Below, piece after piece: positions 36,933 through 44,972 of a DNA stretch of 64,000 nt. Position numbers and translations under genes: made by a program. The notes under the pieces are model-generated. The model was not told where the DNA came from. It searched no databases and saw nothing but the letters and a program-made list of their open reading frames with translations. Source of the DNA: Hyphomicrobiales bacterium. Lineage in GTDB: Bacteria; Pseudomonadota; Alphaproteobacteria; Rhizobiales; Aestuariivirgaceae. The stretch spans positions 62,001 to 126,000 of the forward strand of contig JANYLQ010000004.1 in the NCBI GenBank assembly GCA_025363755.1, in the 5' to 3' direction. Every line of letters begins with the position of its first letter. Positions within the stretch are counted from its first letter, which is position 1.

Positions 36933-38170
36933 ATTTAAAGTCGCCGCAGCTTGATCCTTCGCATGCGGCCATCCTCGACCGGCTAATTGATCTTATTCAC
37001 GCGGCGGGGCCGATCTCTGGCCAGACCGATAAATACTTCACCAATACCTCGCGCATTGTTGCTGCGCACGGCGATGAACAAGTGACCTTTGCAGTATTTA
37101 TGCGCCGCCGTGTTGTGGCCGCGCTCGAGCCTGCCATTCGCTTGGTCAATCACTTCGTGCCCGATGCAAAGGTCAAGCGCTTTGTGGCTGAGGGTGAAGT
37201 TGTTCCGTCTGAGCATAAGTTGATGGAAATTACCGGCTCGATGAGAGCGCTTTCAGAAATTGAAACGCTGCTGTTGCAGAAAACGGGGTTCCCTTGTGTT
37301 AGCGCCAACAACGCCTACGAAATGAGCCGGGCCATTCCTTCAGCTGGTTTTATGGATATGCATGCCCGTCACGGCTCGGGTGCTGAGATGAATATTCTGG
37401 CGGCTTATGGCGCAATGGTGGGAACGCATGCAGCACGTAAAGCTGATCCGAAAGTCAAAGGCTTCATCGGTTCGTCGCAAGATTTAACCGCACCATTTTT
37501 TGGAGCAGGGCCTGGCATGGGCACCATGCCTCACGCGCTTGTCGGTTATGCGAAGGGCGATGTTCTGGCTGCCATGAAGCTGTTCCATGAAACGCTGCCT
37601 GAAGCAAAATCTCTGATCGCTTTAGTCGATTATAATGGCGAAGAAGTCACTGATGCGCTGCGCTGTGCAAAATGGTTTTACGACGAATCAAAGCTCGACA
37701 AAGCGGGTAAAACATTCGGCATTCGACTCGATACTCATGGCGGGCGCTTTGCTCAAGGGCTTGATTATGAAAAGTCTGTCGAAATTGTTGGCCAATGGTT
37801 GAATGTCATGGGCGAATACTCCATCGTTGAACAAGTGTTGGGTGGCCGCGCGTTCCAGATGGATCCGAATAACATTTTGGTCGATAAAGTTCGGCGTATT
37901 TTGTTTGGTAAGGGCGTTTCAGTCGCCAACATTATCCATGCCCGACAGTCACTTGATAAGGCAGGTTATGAGGCTGCAACCATCGTCGGTTCATCAGGTT
38001 TCGACCCCCAAAAATGTCAAATCATGGGGGCAGCCAAAGCACCAATTGATATGGTGGGCACGGGCAGCTTCCTGCCCGCCACGTTAACCGAAACTTATGC
38101 TACCGCCGACATCATCGCTTACGGCGATGTGAAGCGCGTTAAGGTTGGCCGTGAATTTCTCTTGGACTAA
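36929..38170 (+). CDS. Nicotinate phosphoribosyltransferase-like protein
   Basis: 413 aa of the type II PRTase fold. Supporting segments: FTNTSRIV, EVVPSEHKLMEITGSMRALSEIET, RHGSGAEMN, GAGPGMGTMPHALVGYAKGD (phosphate-contacting GTMPHAL with its His, as in the shorter archaeal-type NAPRTases), LVDYNGEEV, RLDTHGGR and a C-terminal GTGSFLP. NAPRTase converts nicotinate to nicotinate mononucleotide for NAD salvage; whether this branch uses nicotinate is not certain. Start overlaps the aldolase stop (ATGA). Confidence 0.8.
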   Translation: MNLKSPQLDPSHAAILDRLIDLIHAAGPISGQTDKYFTNTSRIVAAHGDEQVTFAVFMRRRVVAALEPAIRLVNHFVPDAKVKRFVAEGEVVPSEHKLMEITGSMRALSEIETLLLQKTGFPCVSANNAYEMSRAIPSAGFMDMHARHGSGAEMNILAAYGAMVGTHAARKADPKVKGFIGSSQDLTAPFFGAGPGMGTMPHALVGYAKGDVLAAMKLFHETLPEAKSLIALVDYNGEEVTDALRCAKWFYDESKLDKAGKTFGIRLDTHGGRFAQGLDYEKSVEIVGQWLNVMGEYSIVEQVLGGRAFQMDPNNILVDKVRRILFGKGVSVANIIHARQSLDKAGYEAATIVGSSGFDPQKCQIMGAAKAPIDMVGTGSFLPATLTETYATADIIAYGDVKRVKVGREFLLD

Positions 38171-38251
38171 ACTAAAAATTTTGTAATGCTTAAATGGTAT
38201 CGTAATATCTATCGATAGGTCGAGGGGGCAACGCTCGAGCTGGAGGTTAAT

Positions 38252-38719
38252 TTGAAAAAGATCATTATTGCACTTTTTGGTGTTATCGCTGTGTTGGCCA
38301 TGTTGGCTGCACCAGCAGAGGCACGTGGAAAGATTAAGCGTTACCGTGCGCCGCCCTTGCCGCCGATTGTGGTCGTGAATGTCAACATCGCTTCGCAAAC
38401 CATGTCAGTTGCGGTTAATGGTTGGCCCGAAGGCTATTGGCGCATTTCTTCAGCGCGCAATGGCTATCACACGCCGCGCGGATCATACCGGGTCACGCGC
38501 ATGGCCCGCGAATATTATTCAAAGAAATATGATGATGCGCCAATGCCAAACTCGGTGTTCTTCTATGGCGGTTATGCAATCCACGGCACAAACCACATCT
38601 CTCAATTGGGCAGGCCTTCTTCGCATGGCTGCATCAGGCTGCACCCCAGTGACTCGGCCGATCTTTTTGAACTTGTGGAGCAATACGGAATGTCGCGGAC
38701 GCGCATTAATATCATTTAA
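38252..38719 (+). CDS. L,D-transpeptidase (YkuD domain), TTG start
   Basis: 155 aa with a signal peptide (about 1-24, ending APAEA) and a YkuD catalytic core: VNVNIASQTMSVAVNG at the beginning, YAIHGTNHISQ and RPSSHGCIRLHPSD with the catalytic Cys in SHGCIRL. These enzymes make 3-3 peptidoglycan crosslinks or attach proteins to peptidoglycan; it is at the short end of the family, without a binding domain. The start is a TTG with a strong GGAGG 5-9 bases before it, and no nearby ATG fits the signal peptide. Confidence 0.9.
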   Translation: MKKIIIALFGVIAVLAMLAAPAEARGKIKRYRAPPLPPIVVVNVNIASQTMSVAVNGWPEGYWRISSARNGYHTPRGSYRVTRMAREYYSKKYDDAPMPNSVFFYGGYAIHGTNHISQLGRPSSHGCIRLHPSDSADLFELVEQYGMSRTRINII

Positions 38720-38721
38720 AA

Positions 38722-39507
38722 ATGGGGCGCATCGCTCTCATAACGGGGGGCGCCCAAGGTTTGGGTGCCGCGATTGCCGCGCAATTTCTGCGTGACGGAT
38801 TTGCTGGTGTGGTTTTGGTTGACCGCAATGTTAAGAAACTTGCGGTTCAAGCAAAGGCGCTTGCTGAGCTTGGTGCGGTCGAAATATTCGGCGGTGATTT
38901 GGCTGATGACGAAACTGCCGCCAAAGCCGTTGCACTGTGCATCGATAAATTTGGCCGTATTGATGTATTAGTCAACGCCGCAGGAAATACTGAGCGCGGC
39001 GGTATTTCAGATACAACGCCCGATGCTTTTCACCGCCTGTTTAACGTCAACGTAAAAGCGCCATTGCAGATGATGCAGGAGGCAACAAAGCACATGGTCG
39101 CGGCTAAGTCTGGTGTGATCATTAATGTAACGTCGATGCTTGCCCATGGCGGCCCACCCAGCATTGGCACTTACGCCGCGTCCAAAGCCGCATTGGTTGC
39201 ACTTTCTAAAAATGCGGCTAACGCTTTCAAGCGCGAAGGTGTGCGGGTGTTTGCAATCAATCTCGGTTGGGCATTGACTGAAGGTGAACACGCCCTGCAA
39301 ACGGGCTTTCACGGCCTTCCCGAAAACTGGCACGAAGATATCGCCGCCCGCATGCCCTCAGGCCGCTTAATTTCCCCTGAAGATGTGGCGGGTCTATGCG
39401 CGTTTTTAGTTTCACCGCCTGCCCAGATGATGAATGGCGTAGTGATTGATTACGAGCAAATGCCGATTGGCGTCTATGATGTGCATCCGGCTTTGAGGGT
39501 GGATTGA
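38722..39507 (+). CDS. Short-chain dehydrogenase/reductase
   Basis: 261 aa SDR: cofactor loop TGGAQGLGAAIA, DRNVKK after strand 2 (an Asp, favouring NAD), NAAGNTERGGIS in place of NNAG, catalytic Ser in NVTSMLAHGG and the YAASKAALV Tyr/Lys pair. All catalytic residues are present. It starts 2 bases after the L,D-transpeptidase stop without a clear ribosome site, so it is likely co-translated. Substrate unknown. Confidence 0.88.
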   Translation: MGRIALITGGAQGLGAAIAAQFLRDGFAGVVLVDRNVKKLAVQAKALAELGAVEIFGGDLADDETAAKAVALCIDKFGRIDVLVNAAGNTERGGISDTTPDAFHRLFNVNVKAPLQMMQEATKHMVAAKSGVIINVTSMLAHGGPPSIGTYAASKAALVALSKNAANAFKREGVRVFAINLGWALTEGEHALQTGFHGLPENWHEDIAARMPSGRLISPEDVAGLCAFLVSPPAQMMNGVVIDYEQMPIGVYDVHPALRVD

Positions 39508-39586
39508 GAATCCAAGTGCATTGGAATTTTTTTTATGCATACTTGCTGATATTAAGATAGATATTGACTATATCGGGATCTAATGA

Positions 39587-39787
39587 ATGGGGCTATTCAA
39601 GATTGGAACTGCGTGTTTAGCCGCTCTGTTATTTCTATCCGGCTGTGCTGATATTCCCTTGGGCGACTTAGATTCGCTCAAGAATTATCAAACCCCCGAC
39701 GCCCCTCCGCAGCAAAGCACATATGAAGGCGTTAAGCCCACCCGAAATGTCGATAGCAATGGAAACTGCAACACCCAGACTTGCTGA
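39587..39787 (+). CDS. Small lipoprotein
   Basis: 66 aa. Signal peptide with lipobox LFLSGC (Cys about residue 20), so the mature lipoprotein is about 47 residues, polar and proline-rich (PDAPPQQSTYEGVKP) ending NCNTQTC with two further cysteines. Unrecognised family. It lies 79 bases after the SDR and converges with the phosphoesterase gene. Confidence 0.65.
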   Translation: MGLFKIGTACLAALLFLSGCADIPLGDLDSLKNYQTPDAPPQQSTYEGVKPTRNVDSNGNCNTQTC

Positions 39788-39793
39788 GTTACG

Positions 39794-40687
39794 TCACCCC
39801 AACTCCAAAACAACAATCTCTGGCGGCATTCCAAGGCGCACCGGAATGATGCTGCAGCCAAGTCCGCCTGACACAACAAGATGTTTTCCGTCTTCCACCA
39901 CATGGCCATAAGCATAACGGTTGCCATAGCCTGAAGGTGTGACGAAAGATTTTCCGAAGAGGCGAATTTGGCCGCCATGGGTGTGGCCGCTCAGCGTGAG
40001 CGAAACACGGTCTGGAATTTCGGGAAACAGATCGGGCTCGTGTGCCATGTGAATGATGGGCGCATCATCATTGATCATGGCCATGGCAGCTGGAATATCG
40101 GCCATGCTTTCAAAATCCCAGTTACGAGATTTCTTGATTGCCACCATTGATCCCGTGCCGGAAAGCCAAAAGGGCAGTCCGTCTTTTTTCAGTTGTACAG
40201 CGCGGTTTTCCATTACTGGAATACCTGCATCTTCAAACGCCTTTTGTGCCACTGTTGGGCCGCGCTTGTTTTTCTGCGCCGTTTTGTCATCCCACCAATC
40301 GTGATTGCCGCAAATTGCAAAAGTGCCAAGAGGTGATTTCAAGGCCTTTGCCGCTTCAGCGGCCAGATGCACGGGGACTGTTCCGGTGCGGAAAAAATGG
40401 CCAGCCACATAATCACCAAGCAACAGATGAATATCCGGCTCCAAGGCATTTGCGGTTTCAATGATGCGCTGCCAGCGCGAGAGCGGCATATGCGGCACAA
40501 CCAAATGCGGATCTGCCAACAACACGGCGCGCAGTTTTAAACCCGGTGTCCAGCGTGGCGGTGTGAACTTGTATCTGGTGGTGTTGAGCCGAAAACCCGG
40601 TTCAATCACAGCTGCATAGGTGGCAGAGGCCAACCCCGTCAGGGCGCTGTAACCAATCAAACTCAAAAATGTACGGCGGGTGATCAT
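39794..40687 (-). CDS. Exported metallophosphoesterase (YkuE-like)
   Basis: 297 aa with an N-terminal TRRTFLSLIGYSALTG that looks like a twin-arginine signal. Calcineurin-type metal motifs in order: LLADPHL (D-x-H), LLGDYVAG, CGNHDWW (GNHD), and SGHTHGGQIRL. YkuE-like members are cell-surface or cytoplasmic phosphoesterases, some acting on UDP-sugars or lipids; the substrate is not fixed. ATG 40687 overlaps the LysR stop (ATGA), and the frame is open to 40726. Confidence 0.88.
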   Translation of the reverse strand: MITRRTFLSLIGYSALTGLASATYAAVIEPGFRLNTTRYKFTPPRWTPGLKLRAVLLADPHLVVPHMPLSRWQRIIETANALEPDIHLLLGDYVAGHFFRTGTVPVHLAAEAAKALKSPLGTFAICGNHDWWDDKTAQKNKRGPTVAQKAFEDAGIPVMENRAVQLKKDGLPFWLSGTGSMVAIKKSRNWDFESMADIPAAMAMINDDAPIIHMAHEPDLFPEIPDRVSLTLSGHTHGGQIRLFGKSFVTPSGYGNRYAYGHVVEDGKHLVVSGGLGCSIIPVRLGMPPEIVVLELG

Positions 40688-41607
40688 GATTTGCTTGTCG
40701 TTTCCTTTGCCTCGCTCAACGCCCATTGACGGAAAGCTTCCACCAGCGGGTTTTGCGATGTGTCCAAAGGTGAAACAATATGATAGGCAAATTGTGACGG
40801 CGCCCGCAGCGAAAGCTCAAATGGTTTAACAAGCCGTCCCGATGCCAAATCGTCCGCCACCAGATTTGAATCGCCAAGCGCCACGCCGTGCCCGTCAATT
40901 GCCGCCTGCACGGTGAGCGCGGTTTGGCCGAAATGCAGCCCGCGCTTGTCATCAAAATCATTGATACCTGCCGCCAGCATCCACATTTTCCAATTCGGCC
41001 AAACAATGCCTTGCGCCTCGTAGTCAAGATGGATGAGCGTGTGGCGCAACAAATCTTTAGGGTGGGCGAGGGGCTTTTCCTTGGTAATAATGCGGGGGCT
41101 GCACACGGGAAAAATTTTATCCATGAACAGTAGATCCGATTTCAATCCCGGATAGCGCCCTTGGCCAAAGCGAATGGCAATATCCACATCGTCACGCTCA
41201 AAATCCAGCGCGGTGGTTGAAACATCCACCCGCACCTCAGCCCCCGGAGCTTGATCCAAAAAGCGATCAAGTCGCGGCACCAACCATTTGGCAGCAATAG
41301 AAGGTGAAGCAGACACTTTAAGTACCTTACGGTTTTCAAGACGCTTAATGCGCTTGACGGCGCGGGCCAGCGTTTCCAAACTTTCGGCTGCCGCCGTTGA
41401 AAGGATATCGCCTTCACGCGTTAGCACCATTGAACGGCTGGTGCGGGTGAACAGCGCCACTCCAATTTGATCTTCTAACTCTTTGATTTGGTGGCTGATT
41501 GCAGCAGGTGTCACACCCATCTCGTCAGCCGCCCTGGTAAAGCTTAAATGCCGCGCTGCAGCATTAAAGGCACGGAGAGAGCGAAGGCCGGGGAATTGTT
41601 CAAGCAT
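40684..41607 (-). CDS. LysR-type transcriptional regulator (GcvA-like)
   Basis: 307 aa. N-terminal winged helix: LRSLRAFNAAARHLSFTRAA, then DEMGVTPAAISHQIKELED and LFTRTSRSMVLT, characteristic of the GcvA/AmpR subgroup. The effector domain follows from about residue 90. ATG 41607 is preferred over the TTG at 41616. It overlaps the phosphoesterase gene and is the upstream gene of the pair, and is divergent from the 45-aa peptide gene. Its target is not evident; the intervening 107 bases are the likely operator region. Confidence 0.9.
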   Translation of the reverse strand: MLEQFPGLRSLRAFNAAARHLSFTRAADEMGVTPAAISHQIKELEDQIGVALFTRTSRSMVLTREGDILSTAAAESLETLARAVKRIKRLENRKVLKVSASPSIAAKWLVPRLDRFLDQAPGAEVRVDVSTTALDFERDDVDIAIRFGQGRYPGLKSDLLFMDKIFPVCSPRIITKEKPLAHPKDLLRHTLIHLDYEAQGIVWPNWKMWMLAAGINDFDDKRGLHFGQTALTVQAAIDGHGVALGDSNLVADDLASGRLVKPFELSLRAPSQFAYHIVSPLDTSQNPLVEAFRQWALSEAKETTSKS

Positions 41608-41714
41608 GATCTTCAAACATTATTTGATGATGAAAATAGAATTAGTCGTTTGTAATAGGGAATACAAGCATCTATATAAGGATCATCAACAAAGTTTAAT
41701 GAAAGATTAATAAA

Positions 41715-41852
41715 ATGACCAAGTTCCTCAGCCAAATTCGCGCCGCTTATGTGAGTGCTACAACAATGAACCCACTCGCCGCCACCATGATTGAAGACAA
41801 CAAAGCCTTTATGGCATCTTCACGTGGCTGGAAAAAGGCCAACGTTCTCTAA
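41715..41852 (+). CDS. 45-aa peptide with its own terminator
   Basis: Begins MTKFLSQIRAAYVSATTMNP, continues LAATMIEDNKAFMASSRGW and ends KKANVL. It is preceded by GAAAG and followed after 25 bases by a strong terminator at 41878, so it forms a minimal transcription unit divergent from the LysR gene. The peptide is an amphipathic, mildly basic helix. No family is recognised. A non-coding RNA of about 200 bases is the alternative, but the well-formed frame favours a peptide. Confidence 0.6.
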   Translation: MTKFLSQIRAAYVSATTMNPLAATMIEDNKAFMASSRGWKKANVL

Positions 41853-41877
41853 CTCCTCGACACGTTAAACCAAACTG

Positions 41878-41902
41878 GCCGCCTGAATAGGGCGGCTTTT
41901 TT
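41878..41902 (+). terminator. Terminator after the 45-aa peptide gene
   Basis: GCCGCC (41878-41883) pairs with GGCGGC (41891-41896) and is followed by TTTTTT. The remaining 170 bases to the next gene on the other strand hold no feature I can support. Confidence 0.88.
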
Positions 41903-42072
41903 GGCTTGTCTGCTCCGCCAACGTCGTTTTCCTGATGGGCTCAAAACTATTGTTGGGGAGGATGCCGCACAAGTGGTGACCCAGTTGTGGAGTATGCCGA
42001 GATATAGCAGGGTTACCGTACGCCGTCAAGAAATATTTCTATGTTAGGAATTATTTTTTCAAACGTCTGATT

Positions 42073-42855
42073 TTATTTGCCTTTCCAAACTGGTTTCCGC
42101 TTCTCGGCAAAAGCCTTGGCCCCCTCCAACTGATCCTCACTCGCATAAAGCACATCCACAGTTTTCAATTTCCGCTTCGTCACCATCTCAAAAGCCTCGG
42201 CCACAGTCAGATGCGCTGTTTCGCGGTCGATTTCTTTGATCGCAGCAAAAACCAGTGGCGGGCCGTCTGCCAGTTGCTGAGCCAGAGCGCGGGCCCGTGG
42301 CATCAGTTGATCGGCTGCGACCACTTCATTGATCAGTCCCCAATGCTTGGCCTCTGTCGTGTCAATCACCCGGCCCGTAAACAACATCTCCATTGCCACA
42401 TGATATGGAATGCGGCGCGGCAGTTTAATGGTTGCAGCATCGGCCACTGTGCCAGAGCGAATTTCAGGCAGCGAAAACGTGGCGTGTTCAGCAGCGACGA
42501 TCACATCGCACGAAATCATAATCTCAAATCCACCCCCAAAAGCCAAGCCGTTGACCGCGCAGATCACCGGCTTGTTCAATCCCTTCAACTGCTGAAGCCC
42601 ACCAAAGCCGCCCACCCCATAATCAGAATCTGGTGCTTCCCCCGCTGCCGCCGCTTTCAAATCCCAGCCGGGGCAAAAGAATTTCTCGCCTGTTGACGTG
42701 AGGATTGCGACGCGTAATTCCGGATCATCGCGGAAGCCTGAGAATATGTCTCCCATGATCCGCGATGTCGCCGCATCAATGGCATTGGCCTTTGGGCGAT
42801 CAATGGTGACTTCGAGGACGGCACCGTTGCGGGTAGTGTGGATGGGGGTGGTCAT
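42073..42855 (-). CDS. Enoyl-CoA hydratase/isomerase, carnitinyl-CoA dehydratase-like
   Basis: 260 aa crotonase: RPKANAIDAATSRIM, the oxyanion-hole segment NGLAFGGGFEI, and SCDVIVAAEHATFSLPEIRSG with the catalytic Glu (PEI-type). The KWK C-terminus KRKPVWKGK resembles crotonobetainyl-CoA hydratase (CaiD). Context, with a CoA ligase overlapping its start (ATGA), an acyl-CoA dehydrogenase and carnitine dehydrogenase in the same operon, supports a role on crotonobetainyl-CoA. That specificity is an inference. Last gene of the eight-gene minus-strand operon. Confidence 0.85.
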   Translation of the reverse strand: MTTPIHTTRNGAVLEVTIDRPKANAIDAATSRIMGDIFSGFRDDPELRVAILTSTGEKFFCPGWDLKAAAAGEAPDSDYGVGGFGGLQQLKGLNKPVICAVNGLAFGGGFEIMISCDVIVAAEHATFSLPEIRSGTVADAATIKLPRRIPYHVAMEMLFTGRVIDTTEAKHWGLINEVVAADQLMPRARALAQQLADGPPLVFAAIKEIDRETAHLTVAEAFEMVTKRKLKTVDVLYASEDQLEGAKAFAEKRKPVWKGK

Positions 42856-44963
42856 TCTTGTTTCCTCATTTGAATAAGTGCATCCGCTGCAACCGCACCC
42901 TTCGGCAATACGAAAAGTGGATTCACATCCAGTTCTTCAATCAAACCTTCATATGCATCCGCAAAAGCGGCTATTGACTTGATGGCGGCGATGGTTGCCA
43001 CTTGATCTCCCGATTTTCCGCGAAAGCCTTCGACCAGCTTCCATATGCGGAGTTTCTTCAGTCCACGGAATATTTCTTCGTCAGTGCAAGGGAGCAGGAG
43101 CGTGATTGAGTCTTTCAGCAGTTCGGTGAAAACACCACCTGCGCCGATGACCAGGGCGAGACCGAATTGTGGGTCGCGGGTTAATCCGATGATGAGTTCG
43201 GCCACTGCACCTTGCACCATTTTTTCAATTAGCAGTTCAGGCGCAAGTTTGGCCATCCGGCTGGCGGCGGCTTCAACTTCGGCTGCGGTTTTGAGATTGA
43301 GGGCTACACCGCCCACTTCAGTTTTGTGAAGGATCGTGGTGGAGGAGATTTTTACGGCGACAGGATAGCCGAGAGAGTTTGCTGTGGAAACGGCTTCCGA
43401 AGGAGTGCAGACGCGACCTTCTGGGATACTGAGGCCAAAGGCCTTCAGAAGCTGTTTGCCCTCATGCTCTGTCATCACCCCCGATTCCTTCACCCCAGCG
43501 AAGGCTGGGGTCCCGCTTACTTTCGAAATTGGTACTTGCAATATAGCTGGATCCCAGCCTTCGCTGGGATGGCGGTCTAGGAAGTGATGATTGTCTAAAT
43601 TGGAATTGCGTTCCCAATTCTCACCAATAAAAGCGGCAGCTTCAAATGCAGTCAAACAATCATCTAACCCCATCATCGGGGCCATGTTGCTGTTGGCCAA
43701 GTCACTTGCCAAATCAAGTGGCATCGATTCATGAAGAGATGAAACGATCACTGCGCGGGCTGATTGAAGTTCGCTGGCGCGGCGGAAAGCGCGCGCCGTC
43801 TTCCACCATGCGGCGGGATTCATATGGGGGTGGGTGGGCAGATCAAGGATCAACATGCCTACATCAAAACCGCCGCCGAGAACGGCCATAAACATGTTTT
43901 GCAACTTGTCTTCGTCACCCCAAATGAAGGTGTGATAATCCAGCGGGTTATCGATAGAAACGAATTCGTTCAGCGTAGCAGTCACCAGCGGTTTGGTAAT
44001 TTCATCGAATGGTGGGAATGAGACATTTTTGCTCAGCGCCATATCGGCAACCAAAGCTGCTTCGCCGCCAGAACAGCTCAGCGAAACAAGCCGCGCCGAT
44101 TTCAGCGGGCCGCCGTGATGGAGAAATTTCAATGTTTCGGCGAAAGCCGTAACCGATGTCATGCGTGCAATGCCATAACGTTCGAACAGCGCTTCATAAA
44201 GTGTGTCAGCACCCGCAAGAGACGATGTATGGCTCATCGTGACTTTAGCCCCTTGTTCGGAGCGACCGGTTTTGAGTGCGATAATGGGCTTCTTATGTTT
44301 GCGTGCCAGAGCAGCAGCACTTGCGAAGGCTTCAATATTTTTGAGACCTTCGATGTGCAGACCGATGGCCGTGATACGATCATCCTTACACAGAGCTTCC
44401 AACATGCGGGCAATATCAACATCGGCTTGATTGCCGATGGCGAACACACAAGCCAGAGGAAGTGCGCGGTTGCTCATGGCGAAGTTGCAGGCGATATTTC
44501 CAGATTGAGTAATGATGGCAACGCCAGATTCGCGTATTTGAATCCCGTGCTCATCGGGCCAAAGTGCTGCGCGTGAGAGTCCATTTACAAAGCCATAACA
44601 ATTTGGGCCGAGCAGGGGCATGCCGTTTGCGGCTTTCAACAGCTCGTCCTGCAATTCAGTAGCACCAGCTTCTGCAAAACCCGCCGCGTAGATCACCGCA
44701 CCGCCGCAATTTTTTTTGCTCAGCGCACGGACGATATCGACAGTCGGTTCACGCTTAACCGCGATGAAGGCCGCGTCAATCTCGGTATCAATATCTTCAA
44801 CCGATTTCACGGTCGCAATGCCACCCAATTCTTCGCGCTTGGGATGCACCGCCCAGATTTTTCCGGTGAAGCCCAATTCGCGCGTTCTGGTAATCGCGAT
44901 GGCGCATTCATTGCCACCAATGAAGGCGATGGATTTTGGATTGAGTAATCGAGTGAGGGTCAT
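42852..44963 (-). CDS. Acyl-CoA synthetase (NDP-forming type) with repeat-encoded linker
   Basis: 703 aa fusion of the two halves of NDP-forming CoA ligases. N-terminal half: CoA-binding Rossmann domain (LLNPKSIAFIGGNE), then GPNCYGFVNG and LVSLSCSGGEAALVADMA near residues 290-310. C-terminal half (about 490-703): ATP-grasp with VAVKISSTTILHKTEVGGVA and AELIIGLTRDPQFG. Between them, residues about 463-491 are encoded by an inserted paired-hairpin repeat (see 43489), so the linker reads RHPSEGWDPAIL...GTPAFAGVKE. Function: ATP-dependent activation of a carboxylate, in context likely a betaine such as gamma-butyrobetaine or crotonobetaine. Confidence 0.88.
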   Translation of the reverse strand: MTLTRLLNPKSIAFIGGNECAIAITRTRELGFTGKIWAVHPKREELGGIATVKSVEDIDTEIDAAFIAVKREPTVDIVRALSKKNCGGAVIYAAGFAEAGATELQDELLKAANGMPLLGPNCYGFVNGLSRAALWPDEHGIQIRESGVAIITQSGNIACNFAMSNRALPLACVFAIGNQADVDIARMLEALCKDDRITAIGLHIEGLKNIEAFASAAALARKHKKPIIALKTGRSEQGAKVTMSHTSSLAGADTLYEALFERYGIARMTSVTAFAETLKFLHHGGPLKSARLVSLSCSGGEAALVADMALSKNVSFPPFDEITKPLVTATLNEFVSIDNPLDYHTFIWGDEDKLQNMFMAVLGGGFDVGMLILDLPTHPHMNPAAWWKTARAFRRASELQSARAVIVSSLHESMPLDLASDLANSNMAPMMGLDDCLTAFEAAAFIGENWERNSNLDNHHFLDRHPSEGWDPAILQVPISKVSGTPAFAGVKESGVMTEHEGKQLLKAFGLSIPEGRVCTPSEAVSTANSLGYPVAVKISSTTILHKTEVGGVALNLKTAAEVEAAASRMAKLAPELLIEKMVQGAVAELIIGLTRDPQFGLALVIGAGGVFTELLKDSITLLLPCTDEEIFRGLKKLRIWKLVEGFRGKSGDQVATIAAIKSIAAFADAYEGLIEELDVNPLFVLPKGAVAADALIQMRKQE
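43489..43574. repeat. Paired-hairpin repeat, copy 3, inside a coding sequence
   Basis: Hairpin CCCCAGC-GAAG-GCTGGGG (43493-43510), a 40-base centre, then ATCCCAGC-CTTC-GCTGGGAT (43551-43570). It is the same build as the intergenic copies but lies in the linker of the CoA ligase gene without a stop in the reading frame. Confidence 0.85.
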
Positions 44964-44972
44964 GTATTCAGC

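Noticed and set aside
41696-41711. TTAA-N7-TTAA motif resembling a CtrA site before the 45-codon gene
   Set aside because: It ends 3 bases before the ATG and overlaps the ribosome-binding region in AT-rich DNA; it also lacks the final C. Probably chance.
43326-43587. Plus-strand frames across the repeat in the CoA ligase gene
   Set aside because: They arise because the palindrome is open on both strands; flanking parts are antisense to the ligase.
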